Below are positions 10,475 to 21,488 of a DNA stretch of 64,000 nucleotides, piece by piece. Every line of letters begins with the position of its first letter. Position 1 is the first letter of the stretch. The stretch is from Notolepis coatsorum (taxonomy: Eukaryota; Chordata; Actinopteri; Aulopiformes; Paralepididae), in contig OZ020588.1 of assembly GCA_963971535.1 (NCBI GenBank), forward strand, positions 125,558,846 to 125,622,845. The letters are read 5' to 3'. A program made the position numbers and the translations under genes. The notes under the pieces are model-generated. The model was given only the letters and a program-made list of their open reading frames with translations. It was not told where the DNA came from and made no database searches.

Positions 10475-11735
10475 CCTCACAGATACCAAACACTGTATAA
10501 CCACTGCTCCCCAAACCTGGAGTATATATCCATCAAGTGCCGGCCTTTCTTTCTCCCGAGAGAGTTAACGTCGGTCATTCTGATCGGAGTGTATATTCCA
10601 CCGCAAGCAAACCACTACCACAATTAGAGTTTACCCAAACCAAAAGCCTTGGGTAGACAAATCCGTCCACGAAGCTCTGAAAGTGCGCACCTCAGCCTAC
10701 ATTGCCGGGCTTGTGGCAGGCAACATGAATGACCACAAGGTGGCGAGATACAACGTAAGGAGGTCAGTAATTGAGGCAAAACGGCACTACAGGGATCAAA
10801 TTGAACTTCAGTATGAACAGACTGACTCTAGAGGTATGTGGCAGGGCCTCAGAACGATGACAGATTACAAAGGCACCTCCCTCAAGCTGAACAGTGAATA
10901 TCAGGAAGGCAGCAGGACCGGACAGTATCCCCGGCCGGGTCTAAAAGTCTGTGCCGACCAACTGGCCCCGGTATTCACTGACATATTTAACCTGTCCTTA
11001 GAACAGGCTGTCATCCCCACCTGTCTGAAGAAGTCCACCATTATCCCTGTACCCAAAAAATTCAGCACAATTGGAGGTAGGCTTCCCACTCTCCAAGACA
11101 TTTACAACAAGCGGTGCATGGGCAAGGCTAAGAGAATAATCAAAGACTCCAGCCACCCAAACAACTGCCTCTTTGAACTGCTGCCGTCAGGGAAGTGATA
11201 CCGGAGTCTCATGGCAAGCACAGAGAGACGCAGAAGGAGCTTCTATCCCCAGGCCATCAGGATGCTCAATGAATAATGATTGAACAATGAACAATAACAG
11301 GCCATTAACACACCCACAGCACACACACACTCAGTTTAAATAAACAACACACTGTAGCACCCACTTTACCACACTTTACACTTTTACACTTTATATTTAT
11401 AATATTGGTAAGGAAATTGCACATATCTCATTCCTTATTCCTTATTGCACCTCACCACCACAAGGTGGCACCACAAGCTAAGCTATACCTCACCATTATT
11501 GTACCAGCTGTACATACTGTATATAGAGGTATACTGAACAATTGTGTTGTTTACACTTGTTTACGTACTTAACTTGACGTTCTACTTATTATACTTATTT
11601 ATACTATCTTGTTATTATCTAGCACACCCTCAGGAGCAAAACAGAAAGAAACATTTCATGCAAAGTATTCTGTATTTCTGTATGACAAATAATAAATAAT
11701 AATAATAAACTTGAAACTTGAACTTGAACTAAATG
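10475..11735 (+). mobile_element. internally deleted L2-like LINE
   Basis: The left part (10500-10625) encodes an endonuclease stretch ending [13 protein letters not shown]. Next come a linker with [16 protein letters not shown] and a pre-RT region with [30 protein letters not shown]. At about 11070 the sequence jumps to the extreme C-terminus ([25 protein letters not shown], LLPSGK). The whole palm with its catalytic motifs is absent. The 3' region ends in ACAAATAATAAATAATAATA and ACTTGAAACTTG units, the same tail type as at 41990-42085 and 47700-47755. It cannot move by itself. Confidence 0.85.
10683..11198 (+). pseudogene. L2-like LINE ORF remnant lacking the RT palm
   Basis: A 171-residue frame that keeps the endonuclease-RT linker and the first RT block, then joins the C-terminal DSSHP/LLPSG block in frame at about residue 130. 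Family members of the same type are usually about 900-1000 residues, so most of the protein is missing. The deletion keeps the frame, which may be chance. Confidence 0.8.
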
Positions 11736-11740
11736 GTCTA

Positions 11741-12068
11741 ACCAGACCAATAGAGAGAGAGAGAGAGAGACAGATATAGATAGTCGTATATGTTTTACAC
11801 ATGTAGGTTTCTTGGTCTTCTTTTAATGGTCTTATCTAACCAAATCACATTTCTAATATTGTATCCCATTCTACTTAATTATGAAATAATTACATTAAAC
11901 AGTTTGATTCTGTTCTCAATTCCACAAAAGCAGGTCTGTTCCTGTTTTCTACAGTTGTCTCCTGCATACAATGCAAGCTGTCACACCAGGGTGTGATCTC
12001 TGATTACAAACACTTCCAACAGCTTCCTGCTGGTCATTACTATTTTCAGTAGCTGCCATCACACCTCC
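11741..12068. other. unassigned, with short (GA)n
   Basis: A GA run lies at 11754-11770. The rest is AT-rich with no gene seen. Confidence 0.5.
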
Positions 12069-12069
12069 T

Positions 12070-13080
12070 AGGCCATGTACACACTAAAACGATTTTGGTC
12101 GTTTTAGGCAAAGTATTTGATCGTTTGCATCGTTCTGCCACACGGAACTGCGATCTGGCAGCCTGAAGACGGTACTTTCTGATACCAGTTTTCAGAGTGC
12201 GCAATTCTGAAGACACCTGAAGACGCCCCCCATTGCGGCACTATCTTTACAAGCGATACGCGTCTTCTCCTGAACCGATGACACGTTGGCCCACCTCTCC
12301 CTTACCCCGCATGCACAAACTCTCAGCCAACATCACAACAACTATGGCGTCGTACAGAGTAGTTGCGTTCGTGGTGCAGAAGCTATTGAGCCTGATTGGG
12401 CTTTTGCGGCAAACTGTTCCATAGCATACCCCTTCAGTTGATCAAATCCTCTCTTACCTTGACGATTAAAAAGCCTCCATAATTTATTAAATAGTATTTC
12501 CATGGCTGGTGTTGAGCTGTAGCCAGCTAGCGTTGATGCTATACAATGCTAACAACATTAGCTAAATAGCTAACCAACTTCCCAACTAAATACAATAGAC
12601 AGTGGTATCTTGAGGTAACGTTAAATACAGACAACGTTTGCTAGTCGAAAGGACTGGACACACACACGGACAAGTTAAACATCAATTAATTTATTACAAC
12701 ACAGTTAGTTTGAGCTGCCTCCGACCGCACCACCGGGCTATTATATTATATACGGCTTTGAGCTCTCTCTCTCTCTCCTGCCGATTAAAATCCACAGATC
12801 TTCCTCCTCCTCATCACCGGCTGCCTGTGAAGCTGCACTCGCGCCGCGGTGTGTGTGTGTCTCTCCTATCCGTTGAAAACTAGTGTCGGCTCAAAAGCAC
12901 AGAACCGGACACACAAGTCGGTTTTCAAAATAAAAGAGCGAAAAACAGGAAAGACATTTAGTTTGTAAATTTGTGGCACGCACTTATTATCTTAAGACAT
13001 TTTCATTTTTACAGAAACCTTTTTTTAAATGAAAACGAAACGAAAAAGATCAAAATCGTTTTAGTCTGGACAAGGCTCTA
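12070..13080. mobile_element. hAT-like non-autonomous element, about 1 kb
   Basis: The left end reads TAGGCCATGT, then ACTAAAACGATTTTG. The reverse complement of the right end reads TAGAGCCTTGT, then ACTAAAACGATTTTG. About 26 of 30 positions match. An 8-bp duplication is not obvious; only CTAG is shared at both edges. The interior has no transposase frame. Confidence 0.65.
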
Positions 13081-13736
13081 GTCCCCTGTATTACCTCCAG
13101 TCAGCTGTTCATGTCAGCCTACTTTGTTACATTCTTACACAGTCTTATGGTAATTATCATCTGAACACCTTGATTTTATAGTCAAATTATACCACAACAA
13201 CAATGCAATTTTTGTACTCAGAAGTTAGCATGACACTAGTCAAAGGTGGTGATTTGAGGTTTTAATAAAAAAAATACTTTGACGGTGATGAACCAGTAAT
13301 AATCACATTTCACATATCTCTGTAATGGAAAAGGGTATCAAGACATTGACTGTGTTGTTCATTTATATGAGGAGGAGCCACAAGAATAACAGAAAGATAT
13401 TAAATTAGTTTGCATCCAACCGTTTCACAGAACTGTTCTCACAGGTTGACAAGACAGTGCTCCCCAGCCTAACCTTCGCCTTTCCTTGCCCAATAAATCT
13501 TGCGTGCCTTATACACTGGATTACCCTATGGAATATAAACTGTGGATTACCTGTGTATCCTGAACGCAGCAAAAGGAGTGTGGTTAACAACACTTAACCT
13601 CATTGGGAGAGTACCTGGAGAATGGCCGACTGACAATCCCCGGGCACCTCCCCCAGTCTCTCTTAGGTGTGTGATGAGGTAATGGAGACACACCTGGGCT
13701 TCATAATAGCAGCCCACAGGCGAGATGGCAGACTGG
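13081..13736. other. unassigned
   Basis: No recognisable gene or repeat. Two antisense open frames here resemble nothing I know. Confidence 0.4.
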
Positions 13737-14882
13737 AAATACTGCGGCATGGTCATGCTGGACCTACAAAAGGCCTTCGACACTGTCAATCACTCCATTC
13801 TGATTGACAAGCTAAAAGCAATTGGTTTTGATAGCTTATCAGTGAGCTGGATGCAATCCTACCTGGAGGGGAGAGAACAGATTGTAGAGGTAAACGGTAC
13901 TCTATCCCCCCCCCCCCTCACAGTGAGCTGTGGTCTTCCACAAGGAAGCATACTAGGACCGCTACTCTTCCTAATTTATGCAAATGACATGTCGTCAGCC
14001 TGTGACTGCAACTTGTTCCTGTTTGCGGAGGACTCAGCCCTGCTGGTCTCTGACAAGAACAAGTTGCAGGTTGAAAAAACCCTCAGCTCGGAACTAGGCA
14101 AAATCTGCATATGGCTTGCTGATAACAAACTATCATTACACATGGGCAAAACAGAGTCCATTCTCTTCGGTTCAAATAACAAACTCAGCAAGACCGACGG
14201 CTTCTCAGTTGCAGTGGGTGACAATATTGTCACAAGGAAAGACGAAATTATCTACCTGGGTTCCATCCTAGAGGCAAATCTTTCCTGTGACAAAATGGCA
14301 TCCAATGTAATAAAAAAAGTCAACCAACGAACTACATTCTTGTACCGGATCTCCTCTCTGGTAAACAAGAATACCCTGAAGACTCTGGCAGGAGCACTCA
14401 TTCAAGGGTACTACGACTATGCGTGCACCTCATGGTACCAAAGCACCTCAAAGGCGCTTAAAACAAAATTACAAACATCACAAAACAAACTGGTCAGACT
14501 ACTACTTGACCTTACCCCCAGAACCCACCTCACCCCTGCCCACTTTGACAACCTAGGATGGCTTAGAGTAGACGACAGAGTACAGCAACTTGCAATGGGC
14601 CTGGTCTACAAGATACACTATACGACTAAGGTACCCATGTACATGTCAAAATACTTCCCAAAGGTCAGTGAATACCACAACCACTACACCAGAGGAAGCT
14701 CAACAAATCATGTTAAACCCAGATTCGGCTCAAACAAGGGACTAAACACGTTTCGTAATTATGCCACATCAATGTGGAACGCCCTATCCAAAGCTGTAAA
14801 GGAATGTGAATCTCTACCCACATTCAAAACCGCTCTTAAAGAGCACCTACGGGAGGCTGCAATTCGAAACTGGCCACCGTAA
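13737..14882 (+). pseudogene. LINE-A reverse transcriptase, uninterrupted but catalytically altered
   Basis: One open frame covers motif A (LDLQKAFDTVNH), motif B, motif C and the C-terminal domain. An in-frame Met at 13725 lies in flanking sequence just before the truncation point and is not a native start. Motif C reads FAEDSALLV: the first catalytic Asp of FADD is Glu (GAG for GAC), so activity is doubtful even though the frame is open. The C-run has twelve C and encodes PPPP. Protein identity to copy 1 is very high by eye, so both copies come from one recent family. Confidence 0.92.
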
Positions 14883-15277
14883 ATGCCCAAAACCCCCACC
14901 ACCTCCTAATAGACAGTCTCCTCCCCACCGCATGTACATATTCCCTCCCCGCCGTATGGATATTTCTCTCCCACCCACCCACCCCCTCCTAATGTACAGT
15001 CCCCTCCCCAACATATGTATATACTCTGTCAGGATCTAGGGGTAACAGTACTGTATATTGAATACCGTTTATGTCACAAATGTACTAAATACTAAATGTC
15101 CCTATGCCATAGATGTCATGTATGTTGTGTATGTCATAAATGTCTATATGAATTGAAAATGGGGGACCCTGATGGAAACAAGACAAACGTCTTTTTCAGG
15201 TCTGCATCTCCTTAACAATTGTATGTATTGAGCCGTACTGTATTGTACCCATTCTGCAATCTGTTAAATAAAGTTGT

Positions 15278-15365
15278 CATTCATTCATTCATTCATTCAT
15301 TCATTCATTCATTCATTCATTCATTCATTCATTCATTCATTCATTCATTCATTCATTCATTCATT
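15278..15365 (+). repeat. (ATTC)22 tail of LINE-A copy 2
   Basis: Pure ATTC units follow AATAAAGTTGTC. This is the longest LINE-A tail in the window and may have expanded after insertion. Confidence 0.95.
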
Positions 15366-16030
15366 GTTTCTCCGGGCTTCTTCTACATCGTCGGCTCCAG
15401 TATCCACCATCGAGCTACACCTCCCATCTTAAAATCATCTCCATTGCTGCGGCTCAGAGAGCTACGACTGAGGCTCCTCAATGCACCATCACCCACCAGT
15501 TAAGTGGTCACTATGTTTATGTATACGGTTGTATATTAAAGTGTTAACTGCTGGAACTGATGGACAACCAGGTTTTCTCCACAAATGCACCACTGTTGTT
15601 TTGCTTTCTGCCCGGTGTGTATTTGCTAGGTCAACTGGTGCAGTGTGGGCACAGCTATCCACCACCAGGGCAGCAGCATTATTTAGTTTATTTCCCCCCG
15701 TTCCTTTAGGCTATCTCCCTCGTGTTCGTTGCTTCCCTACCCCCTTTTTACAATAGCCATGTTTCACACAGGTAGTATATTGTAGTACTTACTCGGTCCA
15801 GACTTACTGGGTTAAAATAGCAGACGGGAAAAACTTGTTCCTCACTGGAGGCAGGGGAATCGGTTTTGAAGCTGCAAGTTTACACTGTGATTTCTATGGT
15901 TAAATCGGGTTATGAACCGTTTTGAAGCTGCAGTGTAAACATGGCCGACAGGGGTGAGTCTCTATTTGATTATTCCTCTTTGATATTCAGCAGCATTGAC
16001 ACTGCAGGCAACAGCCATCCACATCACAGC
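15366..16030. other. unassigned
   Basis: No gene is recognised. GTTTTGAAGCTGCA occurs twice near 15865 and 15920. Confidence 0.4.
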
Positions 16031-16049
16031 TCAACTGGTTCAATAACAC

Positions 16050-16090
16050 AAACACACATTCAGACACACACACACATACACAGGGACTTA

Positions 16091-16129
<39 letters not shown>

Positions 16130-16143
16130 TACACACACACTGT

Positions 16144-16174
<31 letters not shown>

Positions 16175-16190
16175 CACACACACAGACAAG

Positions 16191-16276
<86 letters not shown>
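16050..16276 (+). repeat. (CA)n array, interrupted
   Basis: CA runs at 16094-16127, 16145-16170 and 16194-16276 are separated by CTGTACA and CACAGACAAGCT. It faces a TG array 210 bases downstream. Confidence 0.95.
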
Positions 16277-16279
<3 letters not shown>

Positions 16280-16485
16280 AAACATGCCAGCTCAATGTCA
16301 TACATTTTCCTATCACCCCAGCCATGGTTAGTATTCTGTCACAGTGCCCAGTGTTGTATGAAAGCAGCATTATTTGTATGTTGATAAAATGTAATCTCCC
16401 AGGTGCCTGGATGTATTTGTGAACGCCATCCTTTTGACATTTACAGAATGCCAAGCAACACACTACACTGCCAAGCAGAGAGAGA

Positions 16486-16985
<500 letters not shown>

Positions 16986-16989
16986 GTAG

Positions 16990-17667
16990 GTGGACATGTC
17001 TCTGAGGGTTTAGTCTGAGTTTTCTCATGACAGCTAAGATGCAGATAAGATGATAATAACCAACTACAGCTGAAATTGTACTGTTTTAGAAGCTTAGACT
17101 GGCTTAAGTTAGATGTTTAATAATGGGTGAGCGGCGCCACACTCACTTTTGGCTGCTTCCTTCCACTTTGCTATTTCCATGCAATGTCGTACAGGTTCAG
17201 CCATTGCCACAAAGGTGGTACAGATTTTACATGTGGTGTATCGAAAGCTAAGTAATCCTATGACCTAGTACAGTACCATAATGTGCTGTATTTATCAACA
17301 AGCAGAGATAATGGAGATGTTTCATGAATACAATACAATGCCCAATACAAAGTCCATTATTTTAGTTAAAGAAGGCCATCCCAGTTTTTATTTTTCAATG
17401 GTGAGTGAGAAATGTATCTCCAATGATAACACACAAGACTAACTGTTGATTGTACAATGGTCTTTTGACTGGCAGCAGAAAAGCATGATTTTTTCTCTAT
17501 ACAATCATTAAAATTTTCCTTTTTAGACCATATGTACAGTAAGTGATGTGTGTGTTGTCTAGCTATGAAAATAGCTATTATTTCACTATAAATTATCCTG
17601 AGATGTTAGCTCCAAGGCTAACGACTGGCTAATATTCTGGTGCAAAGCGTCTTTTTGCCTGAAGTCA
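16990..17667. other. unassigned
   Basis: AT-rich sequence with no gene or repeat that I recognise. Confidence 0.4.
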
Positions 17668-17675
17668 CACCATAG

Positions 17676-18316
17676 CAGGCACGTGCACACATAGAGGCCA
17701 AGGGGTGCTTGAGCACCTGCCTTTTTGAGCCTCATAAAAAAAGTGCCCTTTTTGATTTTTTATTTTATTTTTTACCGTTACACATATAGACTGCCCTTCC
17801 AACTGAAAAATGTCAGGATAGAATCAAAATATTAGGTAAAGAGAGAGAGATGCCCCATATTCCATTGCAGTTTGCACGGCCTCCTCAGCGTGCCTCTCCG
17901 CGGACCTATATATTTTATGCATAGCGTGGGTGGTGATGATGATGATGATAGAAACTGCTGTGGCGCATACAGTTGAATGCTGGTATTACACTCATTGAGG
18001 GACACGAAGAAGTCAAGTCCGATGGGATTTGGGAATCTCAAATACAAATCGGGATTGGAATAAAAAATGCATTTATATTAAACAATACAGAATATACAGC
18101 ACTTCTTGGGGTCTGTAGGGTAAGCACTTATTCCCTCCCCCCTGAACATTCATGGAGATGTATGGGCCTTTTAAGTCAGTGATAAAAAGGGGGCCCCCCG
18201 CCCGAAAAGGGCCCTCAAAAATCGTGCTTGCTCGCTTGGTTAATATATACACACAAGTGTAGTGCCCTTTTCAGCCTTTGAGCACCTGCCCCTCTAAAGT
18301 CCTGTGCACGTCCCTG
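17676..18316. mobile_element. hAT MITE, 641 bp
   Basis: The left end starts CAGGCACGTGCACA and the reverse complement of the right end reads CAGGGACGTGCACA. A second inverted block, GCACCTGCC, lies inside. The 8-bp duplication CACCATAG brackets it exactly (17668-17675 and 18317-18324). No transposase frame is present. Confidence 0.95.
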
Positions 18317-18778
18317 CACCATAGGATATAGTCTGCCAACCCCCACTTTGGTTAGTTCACACAGAACCACAAGTTAGGATTTTCAACAGAAACCATATGT
18401 TTTTAACCTGATGATGATTATATATCTCCTTCAAAAAAGCCCTGGAAGCCCGATGTTGACGCAGCTGATGTCACGCAGTGCTGGATCTGGATGTAGCTGA
18501 CACTGAAAGAGAAGGTGGGACCGGCAAACATGCTCTTGTATACAGGTGAGTCTGAAGCCCTTCCCCATACTTGTTGGGTGGCGTGCTGATAATACCAGTG
18601 CTGCTTCTGCCTCCCGCTGTCTGTCAGGCTCAAACACTTAAAGCAGGGATGTCAGACTCATATCAGGCAGTGGCCCAGATTTGTTCAAATGAGACCTCAT
18701 GAGGGCCGAGTTAGCCTACATGTTAAAATCACATTTGACTTAGGCGGTTAGGTGGCATAGCGGAGATTGCGTTCGTCA

Positions 18779-18845
18779 ACAACCCCGGAGCTGTGAGCTG
18801 GATTCGATTCGCCTGTTCGAATCCAGCTCACAGCTCCGGGGTTGT
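18779..18845 (+). repeat. perfect 29-bp-arm hairpin in the SINE head
   Basis: The arms at 18779-18807 and 18817-18845 are exact reverse complements, with a 9-base loop (18808-18816). Each arm includes a B-box-like TCGAATCC or its complement, so the hairpin duplicates and inverts part of the tRNA-like promoter. The other copy of this SINE lacks it. Confidence 0.95.
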
Positions 18846-19098
18846 CACCAGCTTGGCTGGCCGTTCACACTAATACAATTGGCTGTATTAGAGGGTGGGA
18901 GAAGCTGGCGGGGTGGGTCCGGGTCGCCTATTGCTTAATAACAGCGGAGCAGTGCTGCCGTTGCTTCCGCGTTTTCCCTGATTGGCTGCGACACACGCCC
19001 CGCGGCAGGCGCGGCAACCGCAGAGCAGAGCGGCAGAGCGGAGCGGCAGAGCTTGCGGAATTATGTAACCGCCCTAATCCGCCATGATTTTCATTTGG

Positions 19099-19165
19099 TG
19101 CTCAGCTCACCTGGCAGAGTAGCGGTCCTGCGGTCCGTTGTTGACGAGTTCGAATCCCATGAAGT
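19099..19165 (+). repeat. tRNA-like segment, SINE head remnant
   Basis: GGTGCTCAGCTCACCTGGC followed 40 bases later by GAGTTCGAATCCC resembles A- and B-box spacing of a tRNA-derived SINE head. It ends in a T-run. A complete cloverleaf is not evident, so I do not call a tRNA gene. Confidence 0.55.
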
Positions 19166-19205
19166 TTTTTTTTTAACGTGATTTTTTTTTTAACGTGTAT
19201 TCTTT

Positions 19206-19480
19206 CGCCGGTTAAGGTTAGGCATGGTTAAGGTTAAGGTTAAGGTTAGGCATTGTTTCGGAGTTGGTTAAGGTTAGAACGGTTAAGTTTAGGCGCTGTT
19301 AAGGAGCTGGTTAAGGTTAGAGTTTGTCTTAGAGAATGGCAATATTCTTTCTATGGTTAAGGTTAGGCATGGTTAAGGTTAAGGTTAAGGTTAGGCATTG
19401 TTTCGGAGTTGGTTAAGGTTAGAACGGTTAAGTTTAGGCGCTGTTAAGGAGCTGGTTAAGGTTAGAGTTTGTCTTAGAGA
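19206..19480 (+). repeat. two tandem units rich in GGTTAAGGTTAGG
   Basis: About 125-145-bp units (first near 19206, second near 19355) share GGTTAGGCATGGTTAAGG, TTTCGGAGTTGG and GTTTGTCTTAGAGA. The TTAAGG and TTAGG words are telomere-like but never TTAGGG arrays. Confidence 0.9.
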
Positions 19481-19920
19481 CAGCCTATTTCCGCACTGCC
19501 GCTCTCCCGCGTTGCCGCGGTCACATGGTCAAATTGTCACATTCTTGCACTGCTCCGCTGTTAAAAAGCAACGCGCGTCCGGGTCGTTGTAAACAGCGAC
19601 TCCTACAGTTCGGTCGGGGCGCCTGCTAAGCGCGGATAGGACCTGAGTGGGATAGTGTGATCCTTCCACACGCTACGCCCTCTCGGGGAGGATCCGCGCT
19701 GCCAGGTGAAAAGAAGCGGTTGATTGGCTGGACGTGTGTCGGAGGAAGCACGTGATAGCCTCCACTCTCCCAGATGATCTGACTGTGGGGGGTAAGTGCG
19801 CAGCGACCAGGAAGGGGATTGGGAATTGGCATACGACTAACATTGGGATGGGAGAAAATCGGAGGAAAAATGGAGGGGGAAAAAGATAATAAAAAAAAAA
19901 AAAAAAAATCACATTTGACT

Positions 19921-20460
19921 CAACACATGGATACTGTATTTAGGCTATATTTGAAATCATTAAGGCCTGCAGATCAATGAGAAATTGCATGTGGAACAAA
20001 ACATAACACACAATGTACAATTACAGAAAGCATTTTCCTATCTATGCAAATAGCCAACATTTCAAGTAGAAGAGAGAAGTGCAACAAAATAGATCAAGTG
20101 CCATAGAAAACATGTTTATTATTCCTTCATATAACAATAACTAGGCTACATAGTGTATTTTCATTGATTAATTATATATTTGAAAGAATGCAGGTTTTAG
20201 ATAAAACGCCAAATGTCTGTCCCATTGTACCATCAATGGGATATATTGCATGTTGGCTATAACCTGCATTCTTTCAAATCTATAATTAATCAATAAGAGA
20301 TATTTAACAAATAAGAAATACAAATGCGACAGAAGGCATTTAATAATTATTATTTTCAATCATTTCACAATAATTACATATTGTGTTTGAATATCTGAGT
20401 AATTATGTAATTATACATTTGTCCAAAATAGACAGGGAGGCGGCGGGAGGGAGTGAGTGG
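19921..20460. other. unassigned, AT-rich, with small inverted repeat
   Basis: TTGATTAATTATATATTTGA at about 20164 returns inverted near 20275-20292, with GAAAGAATGCAGGTT also inverted. This may be a small MITE. No gene is seen. Confidence 0.5.
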
Positions 20461-20461
20461 G

Positions 20462-21391
20462 TCATTCTACCAATGGACTTAGTGCTCTGCAATATAAGTG
20501 CAATTGAGCGTGGAAAAGGAAGAGGCTACTTACATTGTCACTTGCTGGTCGACACCTTACTTTTACCAGCCTGTTGACATCGGGGACCAGTTGCTGGGCA
20601 GTTGTGATTTTCATTATGTCTGTTAGACAATTGCGCAGTTTGGACTTGTTAATGTTCATCACAGAGAAAGCCTGCTCGCATAGATATGTTGTCCCAAACA
20701 CACAAAGTATCTTTGATGCAAAGGATGTGATATTTGTGTAATTTGGTGTCAGGCATTCCAAACCAACAGATGCAAATGTATCGTTCAGCGGTGCGCTACA
20801 CTGCAGTTCAATCAGCTCCATTTGGAGTTCCTCTGGCAAGTCTGATGCGTTGGTGGTGAAAAAGTGCAAAGTCCTTCTCCAGTTGATTCAGATTCAGATT
20901 CCTTTATTGTCACTTATTTCAGTACTTTACAGCAAGAAGAGTTGAGTGAGTGAAATGTGAATCGATTGTCAAACTCGCGTATAAGCCTGAGCAGCATATT
21001 CTTGTACGTGTCCATACTCTCGTGATTGACAGGTAGAGATTTTAGAGAGCGAAGTGGACTGCGTTGTGCTTGGATAGCTGCGTCTCCCACAGAGCCAATT
21101 TTTTTTGAAAAGCATGAACGCTATCATAGTAGACTCTGTGACAAGTTTGTTGCAGCCCTGCATACTAACGTTCAACACATTTAAGTGCTCTTTAATGTCC
21201 ACTAAAATGACAAGGTCCCTAAGCCAGTCTGGATCATCCAACTCGGTCACTGGCTTTCCTTTTTGCTCCATGAATTGAGCAATCTCCGTGCGTACCAAGT
21301 GTTTGAGCACTGCTCCTCGGCCCAACCAACAGACCTCAGTGTGGTAGGGCATGGCCATGACTAATATTGCGTTCTGATAAAAGTGCTTCAA
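20462..21391 (-). pseudogene. hAT transposase remnant (GTF2IRD2/ZBED-like)
   Basis: Two minus-strand pieces. The upstream piece (21391-20969) has YHTEVCWLGRGAVLKHL, FMEQKGKPV and DWLRDLVILVDIKEHLNVLN, which are central catalytic-domain blocks of this hAT group. The downstream piece (20869-20462) has the C-terminal dimerisation signature TTYLCEQAFSVMNINKSKLR. The two are separated by an about 80-base insertion (20880-20960), and part of the domain between VTES and WLCG-like blocks is scrambled. The family moves DNA by cut and paste; this copy cannot. Domesticated relatives exist in vertebrates, but the breaks here argue against a gene. Confidence 0.85.
20880..20960 (-). repeat. LINE/SINE tail inserted in the hAT transposase
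   Basis: On the minus strand it ends GTGACAATAAAGGAATCTGA with AATCTG repeats, a common fish L2-type 3' tail. It separates the two transposase pieces. Confidence 0.7.
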
Positions 21392-21488
21392 ATTGCCGAT
21401 GTCCTTTGGCTCTAATACAATTTACAGTTTGGACACGCATTACATTGTACATTTTCAGGCTCTTGCTGCATAACTGCATTATGATACA

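Larger units (their letters stand above)
13737..15365 (+). mobile_element. LINE-A copy 2, 5'-truncated
   Basis: Homology to copy 1 begins abruptly within the RT, at the codons for KYCGMVMLDLQ, and runs through the whole 3' region to a long (ATTC)n tail. Truncation at the 5' end is usual for target-primed reverse transcription. The 3' region is close to copy 1 in its C/T block and its GGGGGACCCTGATGGAAACA segment. No clear target duplication was found. Confidence 0.92.
18927..19576. mobile_element. 650-bp MITE with 10-bp duplication, inside the SINE
   Basis: GTCCGGGTCG lies on both sides (18917-18926 and 19577-19586). The ends are imperfect inverted repeats sharing TTGCTT, then AACAGCGGAGCAGTGC after a 3-4 base difference. 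Duplications of 9-10 bp fit Mutator-like elements, but the superfamily is not certain. It carries a tRNA-like segment and a tandem GGTTAA-rich block. Confidence 0.85.
18741..19904 (+). mobile_element. tRNA-headed SINE (family F1), split by a MITE
   Basis: The SINE head has an A-box-like GGTGGCATAGCGG and a B-box-like GGATTCGATTC. The body contains TTGTAAACAGCGACTCC and GGTCGGGGCGCC, shared with the copy at 34841. It ends in a run of A. The target duplication ATCACATTTGACT lies at 18728-18740 and 19908-19920. A 650-bp MITE sits between body halves. Without it the SINE is about 500 bp. Confidence 0.92.

Noticed and set aside
12070-13080. 8-bp target duplication for the hAT-like element
   Set aside because: Tested flanks ACACCTCC and GTCCCCTG do not match; only CTAG is shared.
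19099-19165. tRNA gene
   Set aside because: A B-box-like word is present but no full cloverleaf or acceptor stem is evident. It is a SINE-type head.
19206-19480. Interstitial telomere repeat
   Set aside because: The words are GGTTAA and GGTTAGG within units of more than 120 bp, not TTAGGG arrays.
20462-20869. Domesticated GTF2IRD2/ZBED-like host gene
   Set aside because: The frame is split by a LINE tail and the catalytic domain is scrambled.
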